Assembly (NCBI GenBank): GCA_012960755.1
Contig: DUAT01000185.1
Span: 1-9,844, forward strand
Source of the DNA: Gammaproteobacteria bacterium
GTDB taxonomy: Bacteria > Pseudomonadota > Gammaproteobacteria > Pseudomonadales > Azotimanducaceae_A
DNA length: 9,844 bases
Direction of reading: 5' to 3'
Shown here: piece by piece, positions 1-7,161 of the stretch
Position numbering within the stretch: the first letter of the stretch is position 1
Layout: every line of letters begins with the position of its first letter
Made by a program: the position numbers and the translations under genes
The notes under the pieces: generated by a model
Database searches by the model: none
What the model was told of the DNA's origin: nothing
What the model saw: the letters and a program-made list of their open reading frames with translations, nothing else

Positions 1-14
1 AGTAGGTGGGCTTC

Positions 15-78
15 ACCATCGATATGAGTGGCGAGAAGCAGCTTGAATTCCTTCGGATCAATATTTGCGAAGGACAGG
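15..78. repeat. 65-bp diverged direct repeat, copy A
   Basis: This copy aligns with 624-688 with 8 substitutions and a 1-base gap by hand alignment, about 86% identity. Read on the minus strand, copy B has a continuous frame containing IQAASRHSY. Four of the five substitutions in that half are synonymous (GCA/GCT, TCA/TCT, CGT/CGC, CAT/CAC), while copy A has lost one base and is frameshifted. It may be a decayed gene end or a non-coding repeat. I do not recognise the family. Confidence 0.6.
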
Positions 79-204
79 AGTTATTGACTTGTTGTGACGC
101 ACTTACGGTCCAAATTGGGGAAACTAACAAAACTCAGTTGCAACTTGCGGACTGTATGGCCAACCATGCGACTATTTAAAATATGAAGCATTTTGGAAAC
201 TGCA

Positions 205-283
205 GATACCAAAGTATTCCGGGATGATTCTAAAATCGAGTAATCCCAAATCATCCGAATCAAGATATACCGCAGTATCCGTA
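205..283. repeat. duplicated block, copy 1 (two GATA..GTAT sites)
   Basis: This block carries GATACCAAAGTATTC at 205-219 and GATATACCGCAGTATC at 264-279. The starts of the two sites are 59 bases apart. The same pair in the same order recurs at 403-417 and 463-478, 60 bases apart. The sequence between the sites is only partly alignable, so the sites themselves appear to be what has been conserved. Each is an imperfect inverted repeat with arms (G/T)ATAC and GTAT(C/T) around a 4-base centre, as expected for a dimeric regulator site. Confidence 0.6.
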
Positions 284-402
284 TTTGCATCGTAAAACTA
301 TGCAGAGATTCTGTACGGCTCTTCAATTTTTCCCTAATCACAGTCTACTTGGCCTTCACGGTGGACCATGGGATTATCTTCCACTTTCGGGGCCATACCA
401 TG

Positions 403-482
403 GATACCACAGTATTCCGGATTGTCACTTTGAAAATATGATGATCCCGTTGATATCAATCGGATATACCACAGTATCTTCG
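403..482. repeat. duplicated block, copy 2 (two GATA..GTAT sites)
   Basis: This is the second copy of the two-site block. It has GATACCACAGTATTC at 403-417 and GATATACCACAGTATC at 463-478. It is offset by about 198 bases from copy 1 and in the same orientation. The two sites here share the centre ACCACAGTAT, which makes them the cleanest of the four. Confidence 0.6.
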
Positions 483-623
483 GTATGCTTTCCAAATAGA
501 TATGATTATCGACTCAATTGCGTTTCAAGTCGTTTGTGAAATTGATTTGAGATTAATCTGATAGATGATGTGATGATTATTTGAACAGTTCAGAGCCTTT
601 GAGAAATGTTTCTATGTAGTGAT

Positions 624-688
624 ACCATTGATATGAATGACGTGAAGCTGCTTGAATTTCCTCCGGATCATTATTTGCGAGGGACAGG
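624..688. repeat. 65-bp diverged direct repeat, copy B
   Basis: This is the partner of 15-78. It ends 9 bases before the start codon of the broken HxlR-like gene, so it forms that gene's leader. On the minus strand it lies in a frame that continues leftward to a TAA at 577-579 and ends ...IETFLKGSELFK. That could be the tail of a lost divergent gene; no start or upstream domain remains. Confidence 0.6.
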
Positions 689-697
689 CTTGGAAAT

Positions 698-1117
698 ATG
701 CGGTTAAACAAACGACGGTCTGGATGTCCGGTCAGTGGTACCTTAGATGTGCTGGGTGATAAGTGGAGCCTACTGATAGTTCGAGACATGGTGTTTAAAC
801 AAGCTCGTTACTTCAAACAATTCCTAGCAGCAGGGGAGGGCATTGCAACCAATATACTCTCGGATCGTCTGCTAAAGCTGGAACAGTCGGGTATCGTTTC
901 CAAACAAATCGATCATGACAACCGACGCCAGATGATCTACTCCCTAACATAGAAAGGTATTGGACTGATACCCGTGTTAATAGAATTGGTCTATTGGGGC
1001 GCGGTATTTGACGAGGCTCCAGATGTAGCAGAATCACAACGGCAGAAAATGGTATCAGATCGATCGAAATTTATAGCGACCATGGACCGATCTCTCAGAG
1101 TGAAAATAGCTCGTTAG
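698..1117 (+). pseudogene. HxlR-family winged-helix regulator, amber-interrupted
   Basis: HxlR/MarR-like regulators are small DNA-binding dimers that often sense reactive electrophiles or oxidants through an N-terminal cysteine. The reading shows the family pattern: GCPVSGTLDVLGDKWSLLIV near the N-terminus (Cys at residue 10), then ILSDRLLKLEQSGIV (recognition helix and following strand) and the beta-wing ending YSLT. Family members continue LTEKG; here LT is followed by TAG (950-952) and then KGIGLIPVLIELVYWG, the expected dimerisation helix. One change, GAG to TAG, explains the break. Reading through gives 139 residues, a normal family length. The truncated product would be 84 residues, with the DNA-binding part but no dimer helix. 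ATG at 698 has GGA five bases upstream. TAG also ends both PhyH genes here, so recoding is unlikely. It probably once controlled a neighbouring gene. Confidence 0.85.
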
Positions 1118-1257
1118 GCTTCTGAAGGTTTGTCGATCCGATTCAAAGTCGGGTTGTTGGTTGATAATCGCAGCAAAATATGACTCAGCGATCCACGTAC
1201 TTGGCCGTTCTACAGAAAATGTGGGTTATTTCCTTATACTCGTCTATGAGAATTTCG

Positions 1258-2178
1258 CTACGCCTGGCGTGCAACTTCTTTCACGTTTGGTATTAGTTCG
1301 CTAGCTTCACCGTAAGGAAAGCGATCACTGAATCCGGCCAGTTCGCGGAACAGTTCTGGATTGCAACAGTCGTTGGCTAATTCACGATCGAATTTACCCT
1401 GGATGTCTTCTTGGGAAGTGACCATCATGTGACGATAGTAGTTTGCGATAGAGATTCGCATGCCAGGAATTTTACGGGGAAATGCACCATGCCAGGTGGC
1501 TCCATGGAAGATAATCATTGAGCCGCGAGGCGCCTCGACAGGAACTGCTTTCTGAGTAGCCCCTGGAAAAGATGGCGGCGACACGGAACGATGAGATCCC
1601 GGTACATAAGCCAAAGCACCACCCTCCAGCGTGTAATCGCTCAAACACCAATTCGTATTCGCGGTTAAGGCGGCACGGCCCCATGGCATTGGCATCGCCA
1701 TTTGATCCGCATGCAGACCCAGGGAAGAGCCATAGCCATAATCGCCCTGCCATTTGATAAAAGAATTGTGGCTACTAAACCGGGTCGCTTTCGGACCAAT
1801 CATATGGCGTATAAGCGCTACCGCCGCTGGGTTTACCGCTAAGTCACGAAATCGGCGATCAAGGCTGGACAGTTGTTGAATCAGGAATTGGCTGGGTTCT
1901 CCTCTGTCCTCGGAAATCGACGCCAAAGTGCCCACTTCTGACTGAAATTCTAATGGCAGGTGGGGTCCACGATCGACGGAAAATTTACACCCCACTAACG
2001 TTGCGGCTCGGTCCAACAACAGTTTTTCCAATTCATCGAAGGCTTCGAGTGGAACACCGTGCGCTTCTACTGGTACCACAGCAAGCCCGTCAATCTCTAG
2101 CTGCAGGACGTATTCTTCGAGACCAAGTGCTTTTAATTCATCCAGCATCTTTGTTGGGGAACGGGGGAAATCAGTCAT
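1258..2178 (-). CDS. phytanoyl-CoA dioxygenase (PhyH) family protein
   Basis: This is a predicted cytosolic non-haem Fe(II)/2-oxoglutarate dioxygenase that hydroxylates a small organic substrate with release of CO2 and succinate. From the ATG at 2178 it has 306 residues, normal for the family. The iron triad is visible: H156-x-D158 in GLHADQM and a distal His230 in GATWHGAFPR, with Arg241 (PGMRISIANYY) as the 2-oxoglutarate carboxylate ligand. The jelly-roll landmark GGALAYVPGSHR lies at about 186-197. The frame is open back to an ATG at 2238, but a good promoter (-35 at 2243-2248, -10 at 2219-2224) would start the transcript inside that extension. The extra 20 residues also look non-native, so 2178 is preferred; its SD is weak. 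The gene ends in TAG, is divergent from the PhyH gene at 2427, and faces the broken HxlR gene tail to tail. The substrate cannot be read from sequence. Confidence 0.88.
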   Translation of the reverse strand: MTDFPRSPTKMLDELKALGLEEYVLQLEIDGLAVVPVEAHGVPLEAFDELEKLLLDRAATLVGCKFSVDRGPHLPLEFQSEVGTLASISEDRGEPSQFLIQQLSSLDRRFRDLAVNPAAVALIRHMIGPKATRFSSHNSFIKWQGDYGYGSSLGLHADQMAMPMPWGRAALTANTNWCLSDYTLEGGALAYVPGSHRSVSPPSFPGATQKAVPVEAPRGSMIIFHGATWHGAFPRKIPGMRISIANYYRHMMVTSQEDIQGKFDRELANDCCNPELFRELAGFSDRFPYGEASELIPNVKEVARQA

Positions 2179-2218
2179 CGCAGTATCCGCATATTGATTA
2201 CGCAGCAAATGATGCCAC

Positions 2219-2248
2219 TTTATAATGCCTATTGTCATCCTTTGTCAT
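2219..2248 (-). promoter_or_regulatory. candidate sigma70 promoter for the minus-strand PhyH gene
   Basis: On the minus strand ATGACA (2248-2243) and TATAAA (2224-2219) are separated by 18 bases, and each matches the consensus at five of six positions. The predicted start near 2212 leaves a leader of about 34 bases before ATG 2178. That argues against the upstream ATG at 2238. Confidence 0.5.
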
Positions 2249-2371
2249 TGTGCTTCGCAATTATTCGTACCTGTTGCTACCATTGTGTTTTCAGGTATTT
2301 ACAGATTAGTGTGAACTCATGCTTATACGATTCTACTGGTAGCTCTAAGCTGGCGTTTATTGTACTGGGTG

Positions 2372-2400
2372 TTGAGCCAGTGTGAATTCTCAGCTTTAAT
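2372..2400 (+). promoter_or_regulatory. candidate sigma70 promoter for the plus-strand PhyH gene
   Basis: TTGAGC (2372-2377) and TTTAAT (2395-2400) are spaced by 17 bases. The match to consensus is 4/6 and 5/6. Transcription would begin near 2407, just ahead of the AAGGG ribosome site at 2412-2416. Confidence 0.45.
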
Positions 2401-2426
2401 CATTGTCGACGAAGGGATTATGGAAA

Positions 2427-3581
2427 ATGAGTCAGTCAGACCAGAACGAAGATAATTCTGCGGCATCTTCAATGCAAGACTATTGTGAGCGTGGACGGCT
2501 CAAAGCAGAAAATCTTGGTAACCGCGGCCCAATCCGTTTCGATAAAAACGGCCATCTCGACGAATCGATTCTTGAGGCCTATCATCGCACTGGTTTTTAT
2601 GTCTTTACAGGGGTTCTATCAACTCAAGAGGTTAAAGAACTGCTAACTGAGTTTGACCAAATTTTGGACAATGCACCGGTATCGATAAAGAGTAAGAAAG
2701 ACCAGCACGGTCGATCTGTTAAATTCCCAGGCTACTATTCCTTGTCACCCCGGAGTAAAGCTCAAACAAAGGAGATTAATCACAATCCAGGAGAAGTGAC
2801 GCAACCGGATGTGGTTGGATTAGTATCACATCCCCTTATGATGATGGATTCTGCCCTTTGTGTGTATGGTCACCCTCAAATTCTGAAGATGGTGGCAGGT
2901 GTCAATGGTCCAGATTTTGTACCTTTTCATGAAGCTGTGTTTCATAAAGGAGCTGGTGAAGGTCCACCAACGCCCTGGCATCAAGACGGTCGAACTCACT
3001 GGAATGCACAGGGCAAAAGTCTTGAGACGTTTGATCGATCCAGTAAGTCTCATGGGTTTAATCTGTCAATCTCATGCACACCTTGTACACCAGCGAACTG
3101 CTTATGGGTTGTTCCTGGCAGCCAACGACACTGGCGCTTGGCAAATGAGGGCAAATTCCCCTCCATCAAAGAACGCTTACCGGACGCTGTACCGATGATG
3201 CTTGAACCTGGTGATTGTGGCATGGTAAACCGTAGTTCTCTCCATGGCTCCTATCCCAATCATTCAGGTACGCGCAGAGTGACATTGCTCCTGGGATTTC
3301 ATCGGCGAGATTCCGCTATTGGTGCCGAAACGACAAATGTACACGCTTTTAAATCACCTAATCCTCAAATGAAGAAGACGGTAAAATACACTGAAGACTA
3401 CGTTCTAAGACGCACTCGAATGATTCCACTTGCTATTGATGCTCGTCGTCAGAAATACCCGGACGAAGTCCCTTATGACTATACTGGAAGTTATCTCGGC
3501 GATGGTGTGTGGAATGACAAAACACGAGCGGAGATTTCTGAAGAGAGTCATGAGTATTGGCAACAGGACATCACTCTCTAG
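2427..3581 (+). CDS. phytanoyl-CoA dioxygenase (PhyH) family protein
   Basis: This is a second Fe(II)/2-oxoglutarate dioxygenase, 384 residues from ATG 2427. It is longer than and clearly unlike its divergent neighbour, so the pair is not a recent duplication. Iron ligands are H185-x-D187 in TPWHQDGRTHW and His273 in RSSLHGSYPNHSG. Arg283 or Arg284 (GTRRVTLLLGF) would bind 2-oxoglutarate. The double-stranded beta-helix landmark CLWVVPGSQRHW lies at about 225-236. A polar N-terminus of about 35 residues and a C-terminal tail of about 80 residues (with the segment YPDEVPYDYTG) lie outside the core fold. There is no signal peptide, so it is cytosolic. I chose ATG 2427 because AAGGG at 2412-2416 sits 10 bases upstream; the frame is also open back to a TTG at 2403. 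The stop is TAG, and the gene converges on the transporter operon with 22 bases between stop codons. The substrate is unknown. Confidence 0.88.
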   Translation: MSQSDQNEDNSAASSMQDYCERGRLKAENLGNRGPIRFDKNGHLDESILEAYHRTGFYVFTGVLSTQEVKELLTEFDQILDNAPVSIKSKKDQHGRSVKFPGYYSLSPRSKAQTKEINHNPGEVTQPDVVGLVSHPLMMMDSALCVYGHPQILKMVAGVNGPDFVPFHEAVFHKGAGEGPPTPWHQDGRTHWNAQGKSLETFDRSSKSHGFNLSISCTPCTPANCLWVVPGSQRHWRLANEGKFPSIKERLPDAVPMMLEPGDCGMVNRSSLHGSYPNHSGTRRVTLLLGFHRRDSAIGAETTNVHAFKSPNPQMKKTVKYTEDYVLRRTRMIPLAIDARRQKYPDEVPYDYTGSYLGDGVWNDKTRAEISEESHEYWQQDITL

Positions 3582-3603
3582 TCGTTCGTAGCCAAAATAG
3601 CAC

Positions 3604-4497
3604 TCAATGAATTACCCCCCGTAATCTCGGGTCGAGCACATCACGCAACGCGTCGCCAACAAAGTTGAACGACAAGACCAATAAAAAGATCGCCAAACCA
3701 GGAACGATTGACAACAGCGCTTGTTGTTCCAGCATAGGGAACGCCTGTTGCAGCATATTTCCCCATGTTGGTATTGGGGGTTGGATACCAACACCGATGA
3801 AGCCAAGGGCTGCTTCAGTGAGCACGGCATAGCCCATGCTGAGGGTGCATTGCACAATGACCGGCGCAATACTATTGGGAAGAATATGTTTGACGATGAT
3901 GTGGAAGTGGCCCATTCCGCCCGCTTCGGCGGCGGCGACAAAATCCAGTTCCCGAATGGTCAATCCTTGGCTGCGTACTATGCGCGCCATCCAGGGAATA
4001 TTGGCAATGCCAATGGCAATCGTAACGGTGGCAAGTGATCCTCCCAAGGCTGCGGCCAGCCCCACTGCTATCAGCAGGGATGGAAACACCATCAGGGAAT
4101 CCATAAAGCGCATGATCACGTCATCGAGGAAACCGCGGAAATAAACCGAGATCAGCCCTAACGGCACCCCTATTACGACGCCTAATCCGATTGCACCGAA
4201 ACTGACAAACAAGGCTATGCGAGCACCATAGACCAGCCGTGCGAAGGTATCTCGACCCAATTGATCGGAACCTAAAATATGTTCAGCTGATAACCCACTT
4301 AATAACCGATCAAAGTCCATTTCTTCTGGGTGTACCGGCACAATCAACGGCGCGAAAATAGCCGCCAATACTGTGACCAGAATTATTCCAACGCCAAATG
4401 CCGCCTGGGGGATTCGCAGTACCTTTATTAACACCAGGACACCGGGATGCCGGGATATTTCCCAGCCAGTATCGGTTATAGATTGGCTCCCGGTCAC
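3604..4497 (-). CDS. dppC: peptide/oligopeptide ABC transporter permease (DppC/OppC type)
   Basis: This is an inner-membrane subunit of a peptide-type importer that pairs with the permease encoded just upstream. It has 297 residues, typical of the family. The N-terminal cytoplasmic tail is followed by a first membrane span (about 33-53). The signature GSDQLGRDTFARLVYGAR at about 77-92 marks OppC-type subunits. The remaining spans follow, with the ATPase-coupling EAA loop (FVAAAEAGGMGHFHIIVKHI) at about 186-205. The C-terminus ends in the typical GDALRDVLDPRLRG. The start is GTG at 4497, overlapping the TGA of the upstream permease by four bases (GTGA), with AGGA about 10 bases upstream. It is the last gene of the operon; I see no clear terminator in the 22 bases before the convergent PhyH stop. 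The solute could be a di/oligopeptide, an opine or another polar compound. Confidence 0.93.
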   Translation of the reverse strand: MTGSQSITDTGWEISRHPGVLVLIKVLRIPQAAFGVGIILVTVLAAIFAPLIVPVHPEEMDFDRLLSGLSAEHILGSDQLGRDTFARLVYGARIALFVSFGAIGLGVVIGVPLGLISVYFRGFLDDVIMRFMDSLMVFPSLLIAVGLAAALGGSLATVTIAIGIANIPWMARIVRSQGLTIRELDFVAAAEAGGMGHFHIIVKHILPNSIAPVIVQCTLSMGYAVLTEAALGFIGVGIQPPIPTWGNMLQQAFPMLEQQALLSIVPGLAIFLLVLSFNFVGDALRDVLDPRLRGVIH

Positions 4498-5444
4498 TCG
4501 AATCTAATCCTCGGATCAAGCCATGCATAGACCAGGTCGGTAATGAGATTGGCGAACAACACCGCCAACGCCATTACCAGCACAGCTCCCTGAACGGATT
4601 GGAAGTCGCGCGCGAATACAGCTTGAATCATGAACTGTCCCATGCCGGGAATACCGAACAGTGTTTCAATAACGATGGCCCCTGCGAAGATTCTTCCCGT
4701 TTGTAAACCAAATACAGTAACCACAGGTAGGAGCGCATTGCGAAGCGCGTGTATCCACACAACAGATACGGGATGCATGCCCTTGGCCCTTGCGGTACGT
4801 ACATAATCTTGAGCAAGCACTTCCAGCATGGCCGAGCGACTCTGACGCATTATCAACGCCCAACTGGTCACTCCAAGAGCCAAGGCAGGTAACACCATAT
4901 GCCTTAATCCTTCCATCGGGTCATCAAATATATTGACGTACCCCTGGATAGGTAGCCAACCCAACTTCACGCCAAACAAGAGTATCGTCATGATACCCAA
5001 CCAAAAGTTAGGAATGGCGACACCGGCGACGGAAATCAAAGTAGCTACAAAATCCAGGCGAGTGCCCCGGTACACCGCAGAAACAATACCGGCGGGTACC
5101 CCGACTACGACCGCAATCAGCCAGGCCACCACACCGAACTGCAAGGTGACGAGGGCGCGGGTCTTTAATTCTTCAGCTACTGGCCGGTAATTCTGTGTTG
5201 ACCTCCCCAGGTCGCCCTGCAATACCTTGGCTAACCAAAGGCCATATTGCACCACTACGGGTTTGTCGAAATTATATTGCTTACGAATTAATTCCAGTTG
5301 TTCTGCGTCCAACGACTCACCTGGGCCTATCATGGCTCGGGCCGGATCACCCGGAATGGCAAACATAAGTGCGTAAACCAGAAAGGTGACTATCACCATC
5401 ACTGGTATCATCTGCAGAATTCGGCGGACTAAATAGGACCACAT
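4494..5444 (-). CDS. dppB: peptide/oligopeptide ABC transporter permease (DppB/OppB type)
   Basis: This is the first membrane subunit of the importer, 316 residues, with the six-span DppB pattern. It opens with MWSYLVRRILQMIPVM, the classic start of the family. The first span is about 10-30, followed by IPGDPARAMIGPG and a periplasmic loop with GDLGRS at about 77-82. The coupling EAA loop is at about 207-228 (EVLAQDYVRTARAKG). The segment IETLFGIPGMGQ at about 259-270 and the C-terminal YAWLDPRIRFE are also typical. It starts 16 bases after the binding-protein stop, with an AGGGA ribosome site 8 bases from the ATG. Its TGA overlaps the GTG of the next gene, so the two permeases are translationally coupled, as expected for a stoichiometric pair. 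Confidence 0.94.
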   Translation of the reverse strand: MWSYLVRRILQMIPVMVIVTFLVYALMFAIPGDPARAMIGPGESLDAEQLELIRKQYNFDKPVVVQYGLWLAKVLQGDLGRSTQNYRPVAEELKTRALVTLQFGVVAWLIAVVVGVPAGIVSAVYRGTRLDFVATLISVAGVAIPNFWLGIMTILLFGVKLGWLPIQGYVNIFDDPMEGLRHMVLPALALGVTSWALIMRQSRSAMLEVLAQDYVRTARAKGMHPVSVVWIHALRNALLPVVTVFGLQTGRIFAGAIVIETLFGIPGMGQFMIQAVFARDFQSVQGAVLVMALAVLFANLITDLVYAWLDPRIRFE

Positions 5445-5460
5445 CGGACTATTCCCTGCA

Positions 5461-7161
5461 TTACTCTCTCTCGATCCAAATTTCTTTAACGTTCATTTTT
5501 GCGTCCCAACCCATTAAGCGATCCAAATTCCGAACTTTTTGTGGCGCTGCAGCGTAGTTAACGCCATAGAGTAACGGCACAAACCAGGCCTCTCTCAGAA
5601 TCAGTTCATTCAGCTCGTCATAAACCGCTTTTCTCTCTGACTGGGAATACAAGGACGCACCTCTCAATACCAGTTCATCGACATCAGGGCGAGAGATTTT
5701 GCTGGCGTTATAATAGCCATCACTGCGGTAAGCTAAGGATGCCAGCCAATCAGGTTCCGGATACCGACTCCAGCCGGTGATGTACAGGGGATATGCTTGA
5801 CCATGGAAGAATTTCTCGGTTGCCGTTGCAACGTTCAACACTTCAATGTTCATTGTAATACCAATCTTTTTTAACATTGCCCGGATTACTTCTGCAGATA
5901 ACACCGTTGCGGGTTGATTGCTGATTACAGCAGTAAATTCAAACCCTTCGGGCCGACTCGATTCGGCCATGTAAGCCCTTGCTTTTTCGGGATCATAAGT
6001 AGGCCGGTTGACATTGGGATCGTGAGACCAGGCACCTATTGGCCACATCCCCGAGTCTGCAATGATTGCGCGTTCAAAAAAAACTGCTCTATTGATCACC
6101 GAAGAATCCAATGCATACGCTATAGCAAGCCGCAGATTGATGTCGTCAAGGGGCGACTTGCCGACATTAAACACTAGTGTCATTCCGATGTTCCCACCTT
6201 CATAAGTTTCGATCTGAAAGCGCTGATCACGTAGAAACGCCGTAACATCTTTGAGTGGCAAATAGACGATGTCTATTTCCCCGGTTCGCAAGGCAGAGGA
6301 TCTTACGGTCTCATCACGAATGACTCGTATGGTGATTTCATCTAGATATGGTAAGCGATTACCAAACTCATCCTTACCCCAGTAATTCTCATTGCGCACC
6401 ATGTGCACCGAGGTGCCCATGATGACCTTGTCCACGATGAACGGGCCAGTACCCGCTGGATTCCATCCATAGTCTTTCGCCAACGCTTCGATCCGACTGG
6501 GGGAACTCATTACGCCGCCGCGATCAGCGAGCATATTGAGACCAGCGCCCCAGGGACCAGTCAAATTGAAACGCACCGTCGATTCATCGAGAACATCTAC
6601 TGATTCGATAACGGTCATCGAAGCACGAGGCGTTGCTATGGTTGCAGGATCAAGAATCCGTTCTATGTTGTACTTCACGGCTGCCGCATTAAAAGGTTCC
6701 CCATCATGAAAAACCACGCCTTCACGGAGCTTGAAAGTGATCGCATCGGGGTTTTCTGAAATCTCCCAGGAGGTGGCAAGAGAAGTTGCGACGCGAGGCT
6801 TTAAATTTTTGTCCACATCCACCAGTTGATCAAATATCTGATGCCAGTAATAGGCATCTCCACCTGAGCGACCCAACACAGCATCCAGTGACGTAGGCTC
6901 GATATTGTAACCAATGCGCAGATGACCACCGTATTGATGACCCTGTGGAGTTTTCAGGATGGTTTGCTTCTCTGCCTGTGTTGTCTCCGCCTGTTTTTTG
7001 TCAAGTTCTTCTTTCTTGCCGCTACAGCCAACTAGACCCAAAGTGATCACCCAAGTAATAAGTACTGGAGTAAGCAACCTGACGGCGAGGGCTTTTTGAT
7101 AAGCTCGTGGTAACTTTAGAGATTTCAATCTGAGCCAGAGACGGGGAATAGTTGTATTCAT
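5461..7161 (-). CDS. ABC transporter substrate-binding lipoprotein, family 5
   Basis: This is the periplasmic solute-binding subunit, 566 residues from ATG 7161, normal for SBP_bac_5 (DppA/OppA/NikA) proteins. The N-terminus is a signal peptide with a long basic n-region (about 30 residues) and a hydrophobic core (LLTPVLITWVITLGLVGC). It ends in the lipobox LVGC, so Cys46 would be lipidated. A charged linker of about 25 residues rich in K, E and Q follows. The family core is clear: YGGHLRIGYNIEPTSLD, then LKPRVATSLATSWE, FKLREGVVFHDGEPFNAAAV and AGTGPF. ATG 7161 overlaps the TGA of the upstream ATPase by four bases (ATGA), so I prefer it over the in-frame GTG at 7173. Its position between ATPase and permease genes is unusual, but it is clearly part of the operon. 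The ligand is not readable from sequence. Confidence 0.93.
   Translation of the reverse strand: MNTTIPRLWLRLKSLKLPRAYQKALAVRLLTPVLITWVITLGLVGCSGKKEELDKKQAETTQAEKQTILKTPQGHQYGGHLRIGYNIEPTSLDAVLGRSGGDAYYWHQIFDQLVDVDKNLKPRVATSLATSWEISENPDAITFKLREGVVFHDGEPFNAAAVKYNIERILDPATIATPRASMTVIESVDVLDESTVRFNLTGPWGAGLNMLADRGGVMSSPSRIEALAKDYGWNPAGTGPFIVDKVIMGTSVHMVRNENYWGKDEFGNRLPYLDEITIRVIRDETVRSSALRTGEIDIVYLPLKDVTAFLRDQRFQIETYEGGNIGMTLVFNVGKSPLDDINLRLAIAYALDSSVINRAVFFERAIIADSGMWPIGAWSHDPNVNRPTYDPEKARAYMAESSRPEGFEFTAVISNQPATVLSAEVIRAMLKKIGITMNIEVLNVATATEKFFHGQAYPLYITGWSRYPEPDWLASLAYRSDGYYNASKISRPDVDELVLRGASLYSQSERKAVYDELNELILREAWFVPLLYGVNYAAAPQKVRNLDRLMGWDAKMNVKEIWIERE

Larger units (their letters stand above)
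80..623. other. gene-poor AT-rich stretch with duplicated palindromic sites
   Basis: I see no convincing gene here. The open frames are short, have no Shine-Dalgarno signal and resemble no protein family I know. The stretch does contain the duplicated block described at 205-283 and 403-482. It also holds a perfect 10-base palindrome AGTTGCAACT at 136-145 and an 11-base inverted repeat TGAACAGTTCA at 582-592, upstream of the HxlR-like gene. The latter could be an operator but is too short to insist on. Confidence 0.5.

Noticed and set aside
136..145. Perfect palindrome AGTTGCAACT
   Set aside because: It is single, short, and not placed at any promoter or repeat boundary that I can define.
24..179. 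Plus-strand 51-codon frame starting ATG at 24
   Set aside because: It has no ribosome site and no family resemblance. It crosses the repeat edge, and its counterpart in the other copy is interrupted.
81..341. Minus-strand 86-codon frame in the palindrome-rich stretch
   Set aside because: The composition looks like translated repeat sequence. No start signal and no recognisable domain.
1118..1257. Plus-strand frame reading AAKYDSAIHVLGRSTENVGYF between HxlR and PhyH
   Set aside because: It looks somewhat protein-like but has no start codon with a ribosome site. It runs antisense into the PhyH gene and I cannot match it to a family.
2179..2238. N-terminal 20-residue extension of the minus-strand PhyH protein from ATG 2238
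   Set aside because: A well-matched promoter overlaps it, which places the transcript start inside. The residues do not look like the family's N-terminus.
3582..3603. Possible bidirectional terminator between the convergent genes
   Set aside because: There is no stem of useful length and no T-run on either strand.
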